Below, one piece after another: positions 35,693 through 45,704 of a stretch of DNA of 64,000 nucleotides; position 1 is the stretch's first letter; every line of letters starts with the position of its first letter. The stretch spans positions 1 to 64,000 of the forward strand of contig JAEOSR010000062.1 in NCBI GenBank assembly GCA_016840285.1, written 5' to 3'. The DNA comes from Candidatus Hodarchaeota archaeon. Its GTDB lineage: Archaea; Asgardarchaeota; Heimdallarchaeia; Hodarchaeales; Hodarchaeaceae. The translations under genes were made by a program, and so were the position numbers. The notes under the pieces are model-generated. The model saw only the letters and a list, made by a program, of their open reading frames with translations, searched no databases and was not told the DNA's origin.

Positions 35693-38581
35693 CTAATTGA
35701 TGGTTTCTATTGAGGACTTTGTTGATGTAATAGTCCCTGCTGATTGGAATAATTCTCGTAAATAATTGCCTGTAGGACATTCAATCTGAGCAATTTCCTC
35801 TGGTGTGCCAGTAACCAGTACTTCTCCTCCATTATCCCCACCTTCAGGGCCTAATTCAATAATCCAATCAGCTGTCTTGATAACATCTAGGTTATGTTCA
35901 ATTACAACCACTGTATTACCTTCTTTTACTAGTCTCTGGAGAACAGTTAAGAGATAAGAGATATCATGTGTTGAAAGACCTGTTGTAGGTTCATCCAAGA
36001 TGTAAAATGTTTTTCCTGTAGATCTCTTAGAAAGTTCTTTAGACAATTTGACACGTTGTGCCTCTCCTCCTGATAAAGTGGTTGCAGGCTGCCCTAATTG
36101 GATATAACTCAGACCGACGTCTACTATAGTCTGTAATTTATGCTTAATCCTGGGAATATTAGCGAAGAATTCCAAAGCTTCCTCAACAGTCATATTTAGA
36201 ACATCAGATATATTCTTCCCTTTATAACGAATTTCTAATGTTTCTGAGTTGTAGCGTTTTCCCTTACAGTCATCACAAGTGATCCAAACATCAGGCAAAA
36301 AGGAGAGTTCTATCTTGATTTGTCCTCCACCTCTACATGCCTCGCAGCGGCCCCCTTTTACATTGAAGCTAAAACGTCCTTGCTTATATCCCCTTACTCT
36401 AGCTTCTTTTATTTGAGCGAATAATGCTCGTATATTATCCCAGACGCCTGTGTAAGTTGCAGGATTGGATCGTGGGGTTCTTCCAATAGGACTTTGATCA
36501 ATATTGATTACCTTGTCTACAAATTCTAACCCTTCAAATCTTTCATGTTTTCCAACCTTTTCTCGTGACCCATGAAGATATTTCATTAGACCACGATAGA
36601 GTGTATCATTCATTAAGGTTGACTTTCCTGATCCTGAAACTCCTGTGATACAGATAAAACGTCCTAATAGAAAATCTACTCCAATTTTTTTTAAATTGTT
36701 CTCTGAGGCACCTATAATTTTGATCTTTTCGCCATTGCCAATTTTACGACTCTCTGGAATTTTAATTTTCTTTTTACCTGAAAGATAAGCACCAGTTGTA
36801 GATGTGGGACATTTCATAATATCTTCAGGTGTTCCTTGAACAACTAAAGTTCCTCCGTGAATTCCTGGCCCTGGGCCCAAGTCAATGACATGATCAGCTG
36901 CTAAAATCGTCTGGTGGTCGTGTTCGACAGCTAGTACAGTATTTCCTATTGCTTGAAGATTTTTCAGTGAGTCTAATAACTTCTGTTGATCGCGAGCATG
37001 CAGACCGATTGAGGGTTCATCGAGAACATAGGTGACACCTACCAAGGCGGATCCAATCTGTGTAGCTAGACGGATTCTTTGCGATTCTCCTCCAGAGAGG
37101 GTCATAGAAGTTCTATCAATTGTTAAATAAGGTAGTCCTACTGATATAAGGAAATCTAATCGGGACTCAATTTCTCTTATAATATTTGAGGCAATTTTTA
37201 GATGAGTTTCTGAAAGATTAGGACGAAGATTCCTTATCCAGGCTAAACATTTGTCGACGGTCATTTCCGTTATTTCAATAATATTCCTCTCTTGAATCGT
37301 TACAGCAAGAGATTCTGGTTTTAATCGCTTCCCCTCACAACTAGTACAAGCGTCCCTTCGCATAAATCGTTCATAATAAGAGCGGGCTGTTTCACTTTTT
37401 GTTTCATTATATCTACGTCTAATTGTATTAATAATACCTTCGTGGCGATGTTGTTTCGACTCCCAGCGACTTCTCTCCGATTCAAAGACAACATTCATAC
37501 TTGTCCTTGATCCATAGAGCAATCTCTCTTTTACTTCAGATGACATATCTTTTAGAGGTGTGTCTACAGAAAAATCATCCCAAGACTTCGCAAGAGAAGT
37601 ATAATAAGAGAACCGCCATGTTCCTGGTGAGAGTGGTTTGTCCATAACTCCCCCCTCACGGAACGATAGATTTGAATTTGTGAAGATTAGATCTGGATCA
37701 ACATTTAATGTAGTACCTAATCCCTGACATTCTGGACATGACCCCCAAGGGGAGTTGAAACTGAAGTTTCTTGGTTTTAATTCTTCATATGAGAGCTCAC
37801 AATCAGGACAAGCGTAGTTTTCACTAAAAAAGAAATCTTCCTCTGTTTCTCCATTATCCTTTGAGACTATAATAACTCCTTCACCAAGGTCAAGAGCTTG
37901 TTCTATTGCCTCAATTAAACGGGTTCGGACATTAGGGTCAATAATAAGTCGATCTACTACTGCTTCAATAGAATGGAGCTTATATCGATCAAGTTTAGGA
38001 GGCTCAGCCAGCTCATATTCAACCCCATCTACTCTAGTTCGAATAAATCCCATTTCCATTAAACGATCCCATTGAGTATGGTGAGTACCCTTTTGCCCCC
38101 GAATAATAGGAGCCAGAATCTTAATGCGTGTTCCTTCTTCCCAAGTGAGTAATGATCTGACGATGGATTGTGGTGTTTGAATCCGTAGTTCTTGTCCACA
38201 TGATACACAATGAGGAATACCAATATTGGCGAATAATAAGCGTAAATAATCAAAAATTTCTGTCTGTGTCCCAACTGTTGATCTAGGATTTTTACTTGTT
38301 GTTTTTTGTTCAATAGCAACAGCAGGAGATAACCCTTCAATTAACTCTACGTCTGGTTTCTGCATTCTTCCTAGAAATTGACGAGCATAAGCGCTCAATG
38401 ATTCCACATATCGCCGCTGCCCTTCTGCAAATATTACATCAAATGCAAGACTTGATTTTCCTGATCCACTAACCCCTGTAATTACTACCAATTGATTACG
38501 AGGAATAGATACTGTCAAATTCCGAAGATTATGAACCTGAGCGTTTTGTACATAAATACAAGCTTTTTCCTCGTGTTTCAT
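35693..38581 (-). CDS. uvrA: Excinuclease ABC subunit A
   Basis: The full-length UvrA of 962 residues is the damage-sensing ATPase of nucleotide excision repair. The first ATPase module has GVSGSGKSSLAFD (about 35-47) and the second GVSGSGKSTLMND (about 645-657). Each has a TLSGGE signature with its own Walker B (YVLDEPSIGL and YILDEPTTGL). Zinc-binding cysteine pairs appear as CVSC (about 125), CPDC with CPEC (about 255-285) and CEAC with CDDC (about 735-765). UvrA is a bacterial protein and is patchy in archaea, so old transfer is likely. UvrB and UvrC are not in the window. The gene is 75 bases upstream of the MttB-family gene on the same strand, but the functions do not match. Confidence 0.97.
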   Translation of the reverse strand: MKHEEKACIYVQNAQVHNLRNLTVSIPRNQLVVITGVSGSGKSSLAFDVIFAEGQRRYVESLSAYARQFLGRMQKPDVELIEGLSPAVAIEQKTTSKNPRSTVGTQTEIFDYLRLLFANIGIPHCVSCGQELRIQTPQSIVRSLLTWEEGTRIKILAPIIRGQKGTHHTQWDRLMEMGFIRTRVDGVEYELAEPPKLDRYKLHSIEAVVDRLIIDPNVRTRLIEAIEQALDLGEGVIIVSKDNGETEEDFFFSENYACPDCELSYEELKPRNFSFNSPWGSCPECQGLGTTLNVDPDLIFTNSNLSFREGGVMDKPLSPGTWRFSYYTSLAKSWDDFSVDTPLKDMSSEVKERLLYGSRTSMNVVFESERSRWESKQHRHEGIINTIRRRYNETKSETARSYYERFMRRDACTSCEGKRLKPESLAVTIQERNIIEITEMTVDKCLAWIRNLRPNLSETHLKIASNIIREIESRLDFLISVGLPYLTIDRTSMTLSGGESQRIRLATQIGSALVGVTYVLDEPSIGLHARDQQKLLDSLKNLQAIGNTVLAVEHDHQTILAADHVIDLGPGPGIHGGTLVVQGTPEDIMKCPTSTTGAYLSGKKKIKIPESRKIGNGEKIKIIGASENNLKKIGVDFLLGRFICITGVSGSGKSTLMNDTLYRGLMKYLHGSREKVGKHERFEGLEFVDKVINIDQSPIGRTPRSNPATYTGVWDNIRALFAQIKEARVRGYKQGRFSFNVKGGRCEACRGGGQIKIELSFLPDVWITCDDCKGKRYNSETLEIRYKGKNISDVLNMTVEEALEFFANIPRIKHKLQTIVDVGLSYIQLGQPATTLSGGEAQRVKLSKELSKRSTGKTFYILDEPTTGLSTHDISYLLTVLQRLVKEGNTVVVIEHNLDVIKTADWIIELGPEGGDNGGEVLVTGTPEEIAQIECPTGNYLRELFQSAGTITSTKSSIETIN

Positions 38582-39035
38582 GACAGGATAGTCCTACTCA
38601 CTGTGAGGTTATAAAGATACAGAAGCTGGTAAAGTGTTAGAGAAAGAAAACAGGCCTAATATCCACTGAACGAGTCTTTCCTCTTATTTTGAGTCTTTAG
38701 AGGACTTCCAATTAAATCCTACTTTGATATCAATACTTATGATTTCAGGAGTTATAAAACATAGTTACACCAAAATCAAAGAAAAAAACACATAAAAAAG
38801 ATATTTATAATATATATTCTTATTATTTCATCAAAACACACTTGTCCTCTGTTGTGATTGAGATTCTTTCTATAGAAACAAAGAAGTCATGAGGATTAAC
38901 TGCACTGAGTGCATAGAATTTTCATTACGTTAATTTTTTATAAGGTGAGATTGAATTATGAAACTTAAGTTGCCTTAGAAGGTACTCTAATAATCTATAC
39001 CTTTACTTTTGAAATGTTTGAAGATAGGGTTTAAT
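38582..39035. other. Intergenic promoter region between uvrA and the surface-protein gene
   Basis: These 454 bases separate divergent genes and are very AT-rich. TATA-like runs are seen at about 38805-38820 (tatttataatatatat) and at 38936-38941 (ttttta). I see no gene, hairpin or repeat of note. Confidence 0.4.
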
Positions 39036-42000
39036 ATGAAGAAATTGAAAATAATTTTCTTAACATTGAGTTTATTGCTGATTGGTGGATCTACCGCAAT
39101 AATGTTTACCTCTCTCCAATCTAGCTATTTTCTTGCCTCTAATAATGAGCTTTTTCATACCATTTCTCCCTTAAGAGGGGGGCCTAGTGTATTAGAACAG
39201 AGTTCTTTGCAAACAACTCCTATGATGCCATCTCTCTCGATCCAAGATTTTCCCTTACCAACTGTTGAAGTATTCCAGTTTACTGACCATGAAATGGATT
39301 TACGTGGTTATGGGGATGACACTGTTCGTTTTAATATGAAATTCCGATCTACCAATCAAAGAGCGAGGTTCTATGGATATGTGCAATTATATGATTATCC
39401 TGCCAATACAACTCAAATAAGTCTCGAAGCATCTTGGGATGCCTGGGTTGATCCCAATACCAACATTACAGCCAGCTTCGATATTAGCGGTTATGAAATC
39501 TATGAAAGCAATGAAAATGGACCATATTCGGTACGATTGCGATTTTACAAAGATAATGGCACTATAATCCCAATTTATGATTCTATAATTGATCATAAGA
39601 CTCAACCGTATACATACAGTGATTTTCAACCAAGACCAACCATTGGTAGTATTACTTCCAGTGTTATTGATAATGATGCGAACGGGTTGGATGAATGGAT
39701 TTATGTACACGTTCCGATGACCGTAGCCGTTCCTGATAGGTATTATTTCCAAGGAACCATTAATGGTGGAGGAATTTCCGAAGATGCCCGTAATGATACA
39801 TATCTTTCAGTTGGCACCCACACAATTTATCTAAAGTTTGCTGCCTGGGATTTCCAAGGAATGAGCGCAGATACAATAACTTTAACCAATCTCTATATAA
39901 GACATGACACTACACCTCAATATCTTATCTACTCCGCAAATCCAAGTGTCAGTATTGGATCATATGCACCCACTGATTTCGATACTCCTCCTGTTGAGCT
40001 TACTGGTCGTTTTTGGGGAGAAGGTCATGATACAGATGGGGATGCTCTTTACAATTTTTATCGGGTTGTCATTGAAGTAAATAAATTAAGAATTGAAGAG
40101 GGTTCATTTTATCTTTACCCTGATATCTATAAACCCCCAAGTGATCACATTGATGGTGCAAACTCGAATTATATAAGCTTAGACAGTACAGGCCTTGTAA
40201 ATGTCAGTGTGGATTTCAATGGTGTTGACATTTATAAGAGTGGGATCATGAGCGACAATTTCATTGTAAAGGATATTGATGGTTACTTTAATCACGAGGC
40301 TGATGTCGGATGGAATTGGAATGATTGGTTCTATTTCTCAGATGAATTTACTACGAGTGAGACCTATGATTATACAGAGTTTGAAGGACCAGGGGCTTGG
40401 TTAACCCATAATTTTAATGATTATGGCTTAGATACTGACGGAGATACTTTATTTAATTTCATAGTCGTCGAAATTGAAGTCGAAGTTGTTGTAGAAGGAG
40501 ACTACTATTTAGCATCTTGGCTTGAGGTCTCTTCAACTGGTCGAAACATTGATCATACCTCCATTAATGTTCATCTCACAGTTGGCACTCATACTGTTTC
40601 GCTTCAATACGATGGTTTGGATGTTTGGCGTGAAGCAGTAAATGATTTTGTGAAGTTTGATCATTTACGTCTTGAAGGTGGGTCTCCTCAGACTGAACTG
40701 GATTATAACAATACTGCGCTTCTATCCCATTACTTATTCACTAACTTCGATCCCCCCAAAGCAAGACTCACAGGAATTTACAGCGATACAGTAGCTGATA
40801 CTGATAGTGATGGATTGTGGGACGAGCTGAGAATATCAGTAGAAGTCGAAATCAATCAAACAGGACGATATAGAGTTTATGGAGCTTTAAGAAATCAACA
40901 AACTAGCCAAAATAAGGAAGTTTCGACTGAACCAATGCAAGTTCTGAGTGTTGGAACAGTTTCCTTCGTTCTCACGTTTCCTGGCAGTTGGATTTGGAGT
41001 CAACATTCTAATACAACATATCTTCTTGATTATGTCTATATTTATGAAGTCGATGCAAGTAATAACGATATTAAACAGTGGGATTATAGGAATGATCCTT
41101 TTACTACTGATGTTGTCTATGATTCCGATAAATTCAATGCTCCTCCAGTCATTTTTACTGGTGTCTTTACTGAAGGTCTTGCTGATTTAGATTCGGATGG
41201 ATCGACCGATTATTTCATTCTGGGAGTTGAGATTGAAGTCACTCAGACAATCAATTTTGATATTCGACTTTATGGGTATCTTTACATCGAGGGTGAATCA
41301 TGGCATAATGACGAATACTCCTACGATCTTGGAGTAGGAACATATTTGATTGAATTGGGTTGGTTCACGGTACAAATGTATCAAACATTAGAGGATCAGA
41401 CATATGAAATTGATCTCTACCTCGAACGAACCGACACTTGGGAAAGGTTAGACAGCTACTTAGATTATGAAACAACCAACTATGCCTATACTGTATTCGA
41501 TCCTCCAGGTGCTGAGTTCACGGGAACCTTCTATGACTATGGTGTAGATACTGATATCTCTGGTGATCCAAGATTCGATTATTTTGAGCTTGCTTTTGAA
41601 GTGAATGTCATCGAAGAAGGTTGGTATCGAATTTATGGATACCTCTATGCAGATGAAGGTGGGGATAGCTATTACTTCTATAATTACGAAGGAACAGTCA
41701 ACCTTTCTCCTGGATTATACAATTTAACCTGCAAAGTAGATTCCTACTGGTTCTTCAGTCATAGCAGTGGGGCTTCAGTGTACGTTAACTATATTTATCT
41801 CTACCAATGGTTTGATGGTTATGGCGACGCTAGGGCTGACTATGACGGGGATAGTCGATATCTTTCAAGAACATACTACCATAGTGAATTTGATCCTCCA
41901 CCAATTGCGTTCTCAGAGAACGGTTTCTATGATTATGGCGAAGATACCGATAGTAATGGGAAGTTTGATCATATCACTGTGGAAATAGAACTAAATGTTA

Positions 42001-43637
42001 CTGAAGCAGGAACCTATTATGTCAATGGTTGGATTTATTGTGCTAGTGGCGGAGATAGTCTTTATTTCAATTCTGATTATATGGAGTTAAGCGTAGGTCT
42101 CCACAACTATGCTTTCCAGATTGAACCCGCATGGGTACGGAATCACCAGGATGGATCAGAATTCTATATTGGTAGCATGTATCTTTATCAATACATTCCA
42201 AGTGAAGGTGATGTTCAGCGAGGTTACATTGATGTTACTCAATATTTCAGTCGAATTTATTATCATAATGAATTTGATCCCCCTGATGCTTGGGTTACTA
42301 ATGTTCTCGAGTTCTATCCAGTCGATTTCAATAGCGATGGCAATTATGATGTGTATCGCGTTGTTTATGAAGTGAATGTGACTGTTGCTAGCATAGATTT
42401 GCACGTTTACAGCGTTTTAACGGAACAAAATACCCACAATTATATAACCTCAACTTCCATTGAGCTCTATGATTTGATTTTCGGCATGCATAATATTTCT
42501 ATTGATTTCCGTGGTGAAGAGATCCATTCAAGTGGGTTTACTAGTGGTTTACAACTTTCAAGATATGAACTTACAAGAATTAGTGATTGGAAACTGATCG
42601 ATCAATTTACAGATGTGATTCCTCTCACTATCCTCTATACTTACGCTGATTTTGCCCCTGAGTATTTTCCGCTCATTCAGGTCTATCATATAACTGTCAT
42701 TGAGAAACAATCTGACCAATTGGAAGTAAATGCCACTATCTTTCGTTTCAGTTCTGAATTAGTTGATCAGGTTCAATTGGAGACAGAGGACGGTTGGTAC
42801 ACCATGTCTAGAATCTACATGGGTGATAATTTCGAGATCTGGACACTTACTTATAGCCCTCCAACAACCGATGGTTATAACATTACAGTCCATGCATATG
42901 GAAGTTGGGGTTCCTATGTCACTTTGAATATTAACGAAGGGATCCCCGAAATCCGAAGTTTCACAATGAACACTTCATTACCTATTACCCTTGGTGGAAC
43001 TATTTACTTTGAAACTCTTGTACGTGATCCTGATGGTCTGACTGATGTGACTTTAGTCACTATGGGAACAGAGTATTCGATGAACTTTATTTCAGAAAGT
43101 TCACAAATGGGTGAAATTTGGGCACTAGATGTTACCTTCACAGAAGCAGGTGAATATACCGCATATATTATTGCTACAGACAACAAGGGTTTTACCTCTC
43201 AATCAGGAAACCTTGATATAATCGTTAATGAAGGGTCTGTGATCGAGGACGTTGATATAAACCCAGGTACTAAAGTAAATGTTGACACAGAAATCTCCTT
43301 CACGATTGAGATCCAAAAATCTGATGCTATCATTACCAGTGTGACCCTTGAGATTACTGATGATCGGGGTAATGATTATCTTGTTCCTCTTGAGATAATT
43401 GACGAAACTGATGAACTTGAGATTTATGGAGGCTCATACACTCCAACAAGCGCTGGAACTTATGAATGCACGATTCGAGTTCTGAATACTAAGAACCAAG
43501 AATCGATCTATAAGGTAACAATTGAGGTCAGAAGTGATCAAGATATAACGGGCGCACCTGGATTTGAGTTGGTTGTAGCTCTCGGAATTCTTGTACTCTT
43601 ACCCCTTAGTAAAAAACACCGGAAAGGTAAGAAATAA
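39036..43637 (+). CDS. Large surface protein with calcium-loop repeats, Ig-like domains and a CTERM-type anchor
   Basis: The protein has 1533 residues. A signal peptide (MKKLKIIFLTLSLLLIGG) supports the ATG at 39036 over the TTG at 39009. About eight or nine tandem repeats of 110-130 residues fill residues 60-1200. Each begins with FDPP and TG, has an acidic loop such as DTDSDG, DLDSDG or DFNSDG, and ends with a VGTH/VGLH strand. The loops look like EF-hand or thrombospondin-3-type calcium sites. Two Ig-like domains follow (about 1310-1500). The end reads GAPGFEL, a hydrophobic helix and a basic KKHRKGKK tail, like archaeal PGF-CTERM or Heimdall-CTERM sorting signals. A structural or adhesive surface role is inferred. 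Confidence 0.85.
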   Translation: MKKLKIIFLTLSLLLIGGSTAIMFTSLQSSYFLASNNELFHTISPLRGGPSVLEQSSLQTTPMMPSLSIQDFPLPTVEVFQFTDHEMDLRGYGDDTVRFNMKFRSTNQRARFYGYVQLYDYPANTTQISLEASWDAWVDPNTNITASFDISGYEIYESNENGPYSVRLRFYKDNGTIIPIYDSIIDHKTQPYTYSDFQPRPTIGSITSSVIDNDANGLDEWIYVHVPMTVAVPDRYYFQGTINGGGISEDARNDTYLSVGTHTIYLKFAAWDFQGMSADTITLTNLYIRHDTTPQYLIYSANPSVSIGSYAPTDFDTPPVELTGRFWGEGHDTDGDALYNFYRVVIEVNKLRIEEGSFYLYPDIYKPPSDHIDGANSNYISLDSTGLVNVSVDFNGVDIYKSGIMSDNFIVKDIDGYFNHEADVGWNWNDWFYFSDEFTTSETYDYTEFEGPGAWLTHNFNDYGLDTDGDTLFNFIVVEIEVEVVVEGDYYLASWLEVSSTGRNIDHTSINVHLTVGTHTVSLQYDGLDVWREAVNDFVKFDHLRLEGGSPQTELDYNNTALLSHYLFTNFDPPKARLTGIYSDTVADTDSDGLWDELRISVEVEINQTGRYRVYGALRNQQTSQNKEVSTEPMQVLSVGTVSFVLTFPGSWIWSQHSNTTYLLDYVYIYEVDASNNDIKQWDYRNDPFTTDVVYDSDKFNAPPVIFTGVFTEGLADLDSDGSTDYFILGVEIEVTQTINFDIRLYGYLYIEGESWHNDEYSYDLGVGTYLIELGWFTVQMYQTLEDQTYEIDLYLERTDTWERLDSYLDYETTNYAYTVFDPPGAEFTGTFYDYGVDTDISGDPRFDYFELAFEVNVIEEGWYRIYGYLYADEGGDSYYFYNYEGTVNLSPGLYNLTCKVDSYWFFSHSSGASVYVNYIYLYQWFDGYGDARADYDGDSRYLSRTYYHSEFDPPPIAFSENGFYDYGEDTDSNGKFDHITVEIELNVTEAGTYYVNGWIYCASGGDSLYFNSDYMELSVGLHNYAFQIEPAWVRNHQDGSEFYIGSMYLYQYIPSEGDVQRGYIDVTQYFSRIYYHNEFDPPDAWVTNVLEFYPVDFNSDGNYDVYRVVYEVNVTVASIDLHVYSVLTEQNTHNYITSTSIELYDLIFGMHNISIDFRGEEIHSSGFTSGLQLSRYELTRISDWKLIDQFTDVIPLTILYTYADFAPEYFPLIQVYHITVIEKQSDQLEVNATIFRFSSELVDQVQLETEDGWYTMSRIYMGDNFEIWTLTYSPPTTDGYNITVHAYGSWGSYVTLNINEGIPEIRSFTMNTSLPITLGGTIYFETLVRDPDGLTDVTLVTMGTEYSMNFISESSQMGEIWALDVTFTEAGEYTAYIIATDNKGFTSQSGNLDIIVNEGSVIEDVDINPGTKVNVDTEISFTIEIQKSDAIITSVTLEITDDRGNDYLVPLEIIDETDELEIYGGSYTPTSAGTYECTIRVLNTKNQESIYKVTIEVRSDQDITGAPGFELVVALGILVLLPLSKKHRKGKK

Positions 43638-43674
43638 TTTTTCCCTTTCCTTCCCCTTTTTCTTTATCTTCTTC
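43638..43674 (+). terminator. Polypyrimidine tract, likely archaeal terminator
   Basis: Directly after the TAA of the surface-protein gene there are 37 bases with a single purine, rich in T. Archaeal RNA polymerase ends transcription at such T-rich tracts. No hairpin precedes it. Confidence 0.6.
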
Positions 43675-43880
43675 AATCCTAGTTGTATACTGAAAAAACT
43701 GTAATAGATGATACTTGGGAGTTCTTCGATAATTTAACATCTGTTTAGATTCAAGGTTATTGTTGCTATACTTTTTTGGGGGAAATCAATAAAATTAGAA
43801 TTCTATTGCATTCAGCTGCTATTGCCACAAACCCTTTACTTATAAGTAACCAACTCACTAGTTTTATTGTGTCGAAAAGT

Positions 43881-45704
43881 ATGAGTTCTCCCCAAAAATC
43901 GGAAAAATCAGTTAATCGCTGGTTATTAGGTCATTTAACGCACAATCCTCTCATCATTATTGGGGTAATCGCAGGAACAGCCATTGGAATCTTCACCCGA
44001 CTACTAATTCCTATTGTATTAGGGGAGGCGATCGATCTTGCGATTATTGACAAAGGGGATTTATTAAGTTCTGAATCACAAATTTCTCTATTAAATGAGT
44101 TTGTCCTTTTTCTTATAGTTCTAGGAATCTTTCGGTTTATCGTTGGAGTTGTGACAACCATTACTAATGATTGGCTTGCCTGGAGCGCCCAACGGCGAAT
44201 TCGAGAGGAATTTTTTGATTTAATGCAGAATAAACCTTTAAAATTTCATGATTCAGTCCGAACTGGAGAATTGATGGCTCTTGCCACAAATGACATGGGA
44301 CAAGTTGGCGGTTTAATAAGTCCTGGTATCTCAATGATAGCTGATGTATTTATATCGATAATACTCTCTGCTATTTTAGTATTAGGGGTATTGAACTCAC
44401 CTGAATTATTAATAATTTCCATACCATTTCTGATCGTATATCTATGGGCTGTTTTTAGCTTTAATCGTAAAATGGGGCCCATAAGCGCAACTTTCATGCG
44501 GAAATGGAGTGCCATTGCTACTGCAGTTCAGGATAACATAACTGGTGCTGAAGTTGTTCGGGCATTCGCAGAGGAATCATATGAACGTCAGAAGTTTATG
44601 AAGTACGTTCTTGACTTTAAACGAGCCTGGTACCGTCAACAAGTACTCCAAGCACGCTATTTTCCCACTCTTATCTTATTCGCAGCCATTGGATTCTCTG
44701 TATTAGCAGGATCTTACCTAGTACTAATTGACAAACTAACAATCGGAGGTCTAATTGCCTTTAATGGTTTGTTAATTAGTTTATTAGTTCCTACATACGT
44801 GATAGGGTTTGCTATTCGACTTTTCAATGGTGGAATGGCAGGAGCACGTAGAATTCATGCGATGGAAATTCGAGAGGAAAGTGAGGAAAACGGAGAGGGA
44901 GAAAAAGAGTTTCCCTCCCATATCACAGGAATTATTAGGTTCAAGAACGTATCATTTAAGTATCCCACATCAAAAAAACCTGTTCTAGATAATATCAATT
45001 TTGCAGTAGCACCAGGGCAAACAGTTGCCATTGTCGGTCCCACTGGATCAGGAAAATCATCTTTAACAAATTTACTACTTAGATTATATGAGTATGACGG
45101 AGAAATTACGATAGATGGAATCAATATAAAAGAATACTCTCTGGAATCTTTACGAAAGAGTTTTGGACGAATAGAACAGGATATCTATCTTTTTCCACGT
45201 TCAATCAAGGAAAATATCTTATTTGGTGCACGTGATGCTAATCAGGAAGATGTTGAGCGTGCGGCCCAACTAGCTCAGGCATACGACTTTATTCTGAAAT
45301 TACCAAAAGGGTGGGATACTTATGTCGGAGAAGGGGGGAGTCAGCTATCTGGGGGGCAACGACAGAGAGTCGCTCTAGCAAGGACCTTCCTTACAAATCC
45401 TAGTATCTTAATTTTTGATGATTCAACGAGTTCTGTAGATTCTAAGACCGAAGAAAAGATAACTAAGGCTATAAATTCGGTAATACTCGGTAGAACGACA
45501 TTTGTAATTACTCATAGATTATCTACTATTCGACAAGCTGATTGTATTATTGTCCTCAAAGGTGGGAAGATTGTAGCTAAAGGGCATCATTCAAAGTTAA
45601 TTGTTACATCACCAGATTACCGTCGGATTTTCGGCAAAAATGTTGAACTTCCTCCTTTAGAAGTGAGTACACCAGCATTGACACCCACTTTCGGAGGTTC
45701 TTAA
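43881..45704 (+). CDS. ABC exporter half-transporter, subunit with degenerate Walker B
   Basis: The protein has 607 residues from ATG 43881; GTG 43869 and TTG 43776 are in-frame alternatives with no better ribosome site. Six transmembrane helices (about 20-310) precede a nucleotide-binding domain with VGPTGSGKSSL (Walker A) and a canonical LSGGQRQRV signature. The Walker B reads LIFDDSTSSVD and is followed by an ITHRLST switch. The residue after the Walker B aspartate, normally the catalytic glutamate, is aspartate. In known heterodimeric exporters such as TM287/288 and BmrCD the same change marks the non-hydrolysing site. The partner gene starts at the next base, so the two form one transporter. 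Substrate is unknown; lipids or drugs are usual. Confidence 0.9.
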   Translation: MSSPQKSEKSVNRWLLGHLTHNPLIIIGVIAGTAIGIFTRLLIPIVLGEAIDLAIIDKGDLLSSESQISLLNEFVLFLIVLGIFRFIVGVVTTITNDWLAWSAQRRIREEFFDLMQNKPLKFHDSVRTGELMALATNDMGQVGGLISPGISMIADVFISIILSAILVLGVLNSPELLIISIPFLIVYLWAVFSFNRKMGPISATFMRKWSAIATAVQDNITGAEVVRAFAEESYERQKFMKYVLDFKRAWYRQQVLQARYFPTLILFAAIGFSVLAGSYLVLIDKLTIGGLIAFNGLLISLLVPTYVIGFAIRLFNGGMAGARRIHAMEIREESEENGEGEKEFPSHITGIIRFKNVSFKYPTSKKPVLDNINFAVAPGQTVAIVGPTGSGKSSLTNLLLRLYEYDGEITIDGINIKEYSLESLRKSFGRIEQDIYLFPRSIKENILFGARDANQEDVERAAQLAQAYDFILKLPKGWDTYVGEGGSQLSGGQRQRVALARTFLTNPSILIFDDSTSSVDSKTEEKITKAINSVILGRTTFVITHRLSTIRQADCIIVLKGGKIVAKGHHSKLIVTSPDYRRIFGKNVELPPLEVSTPALTPTFGGS

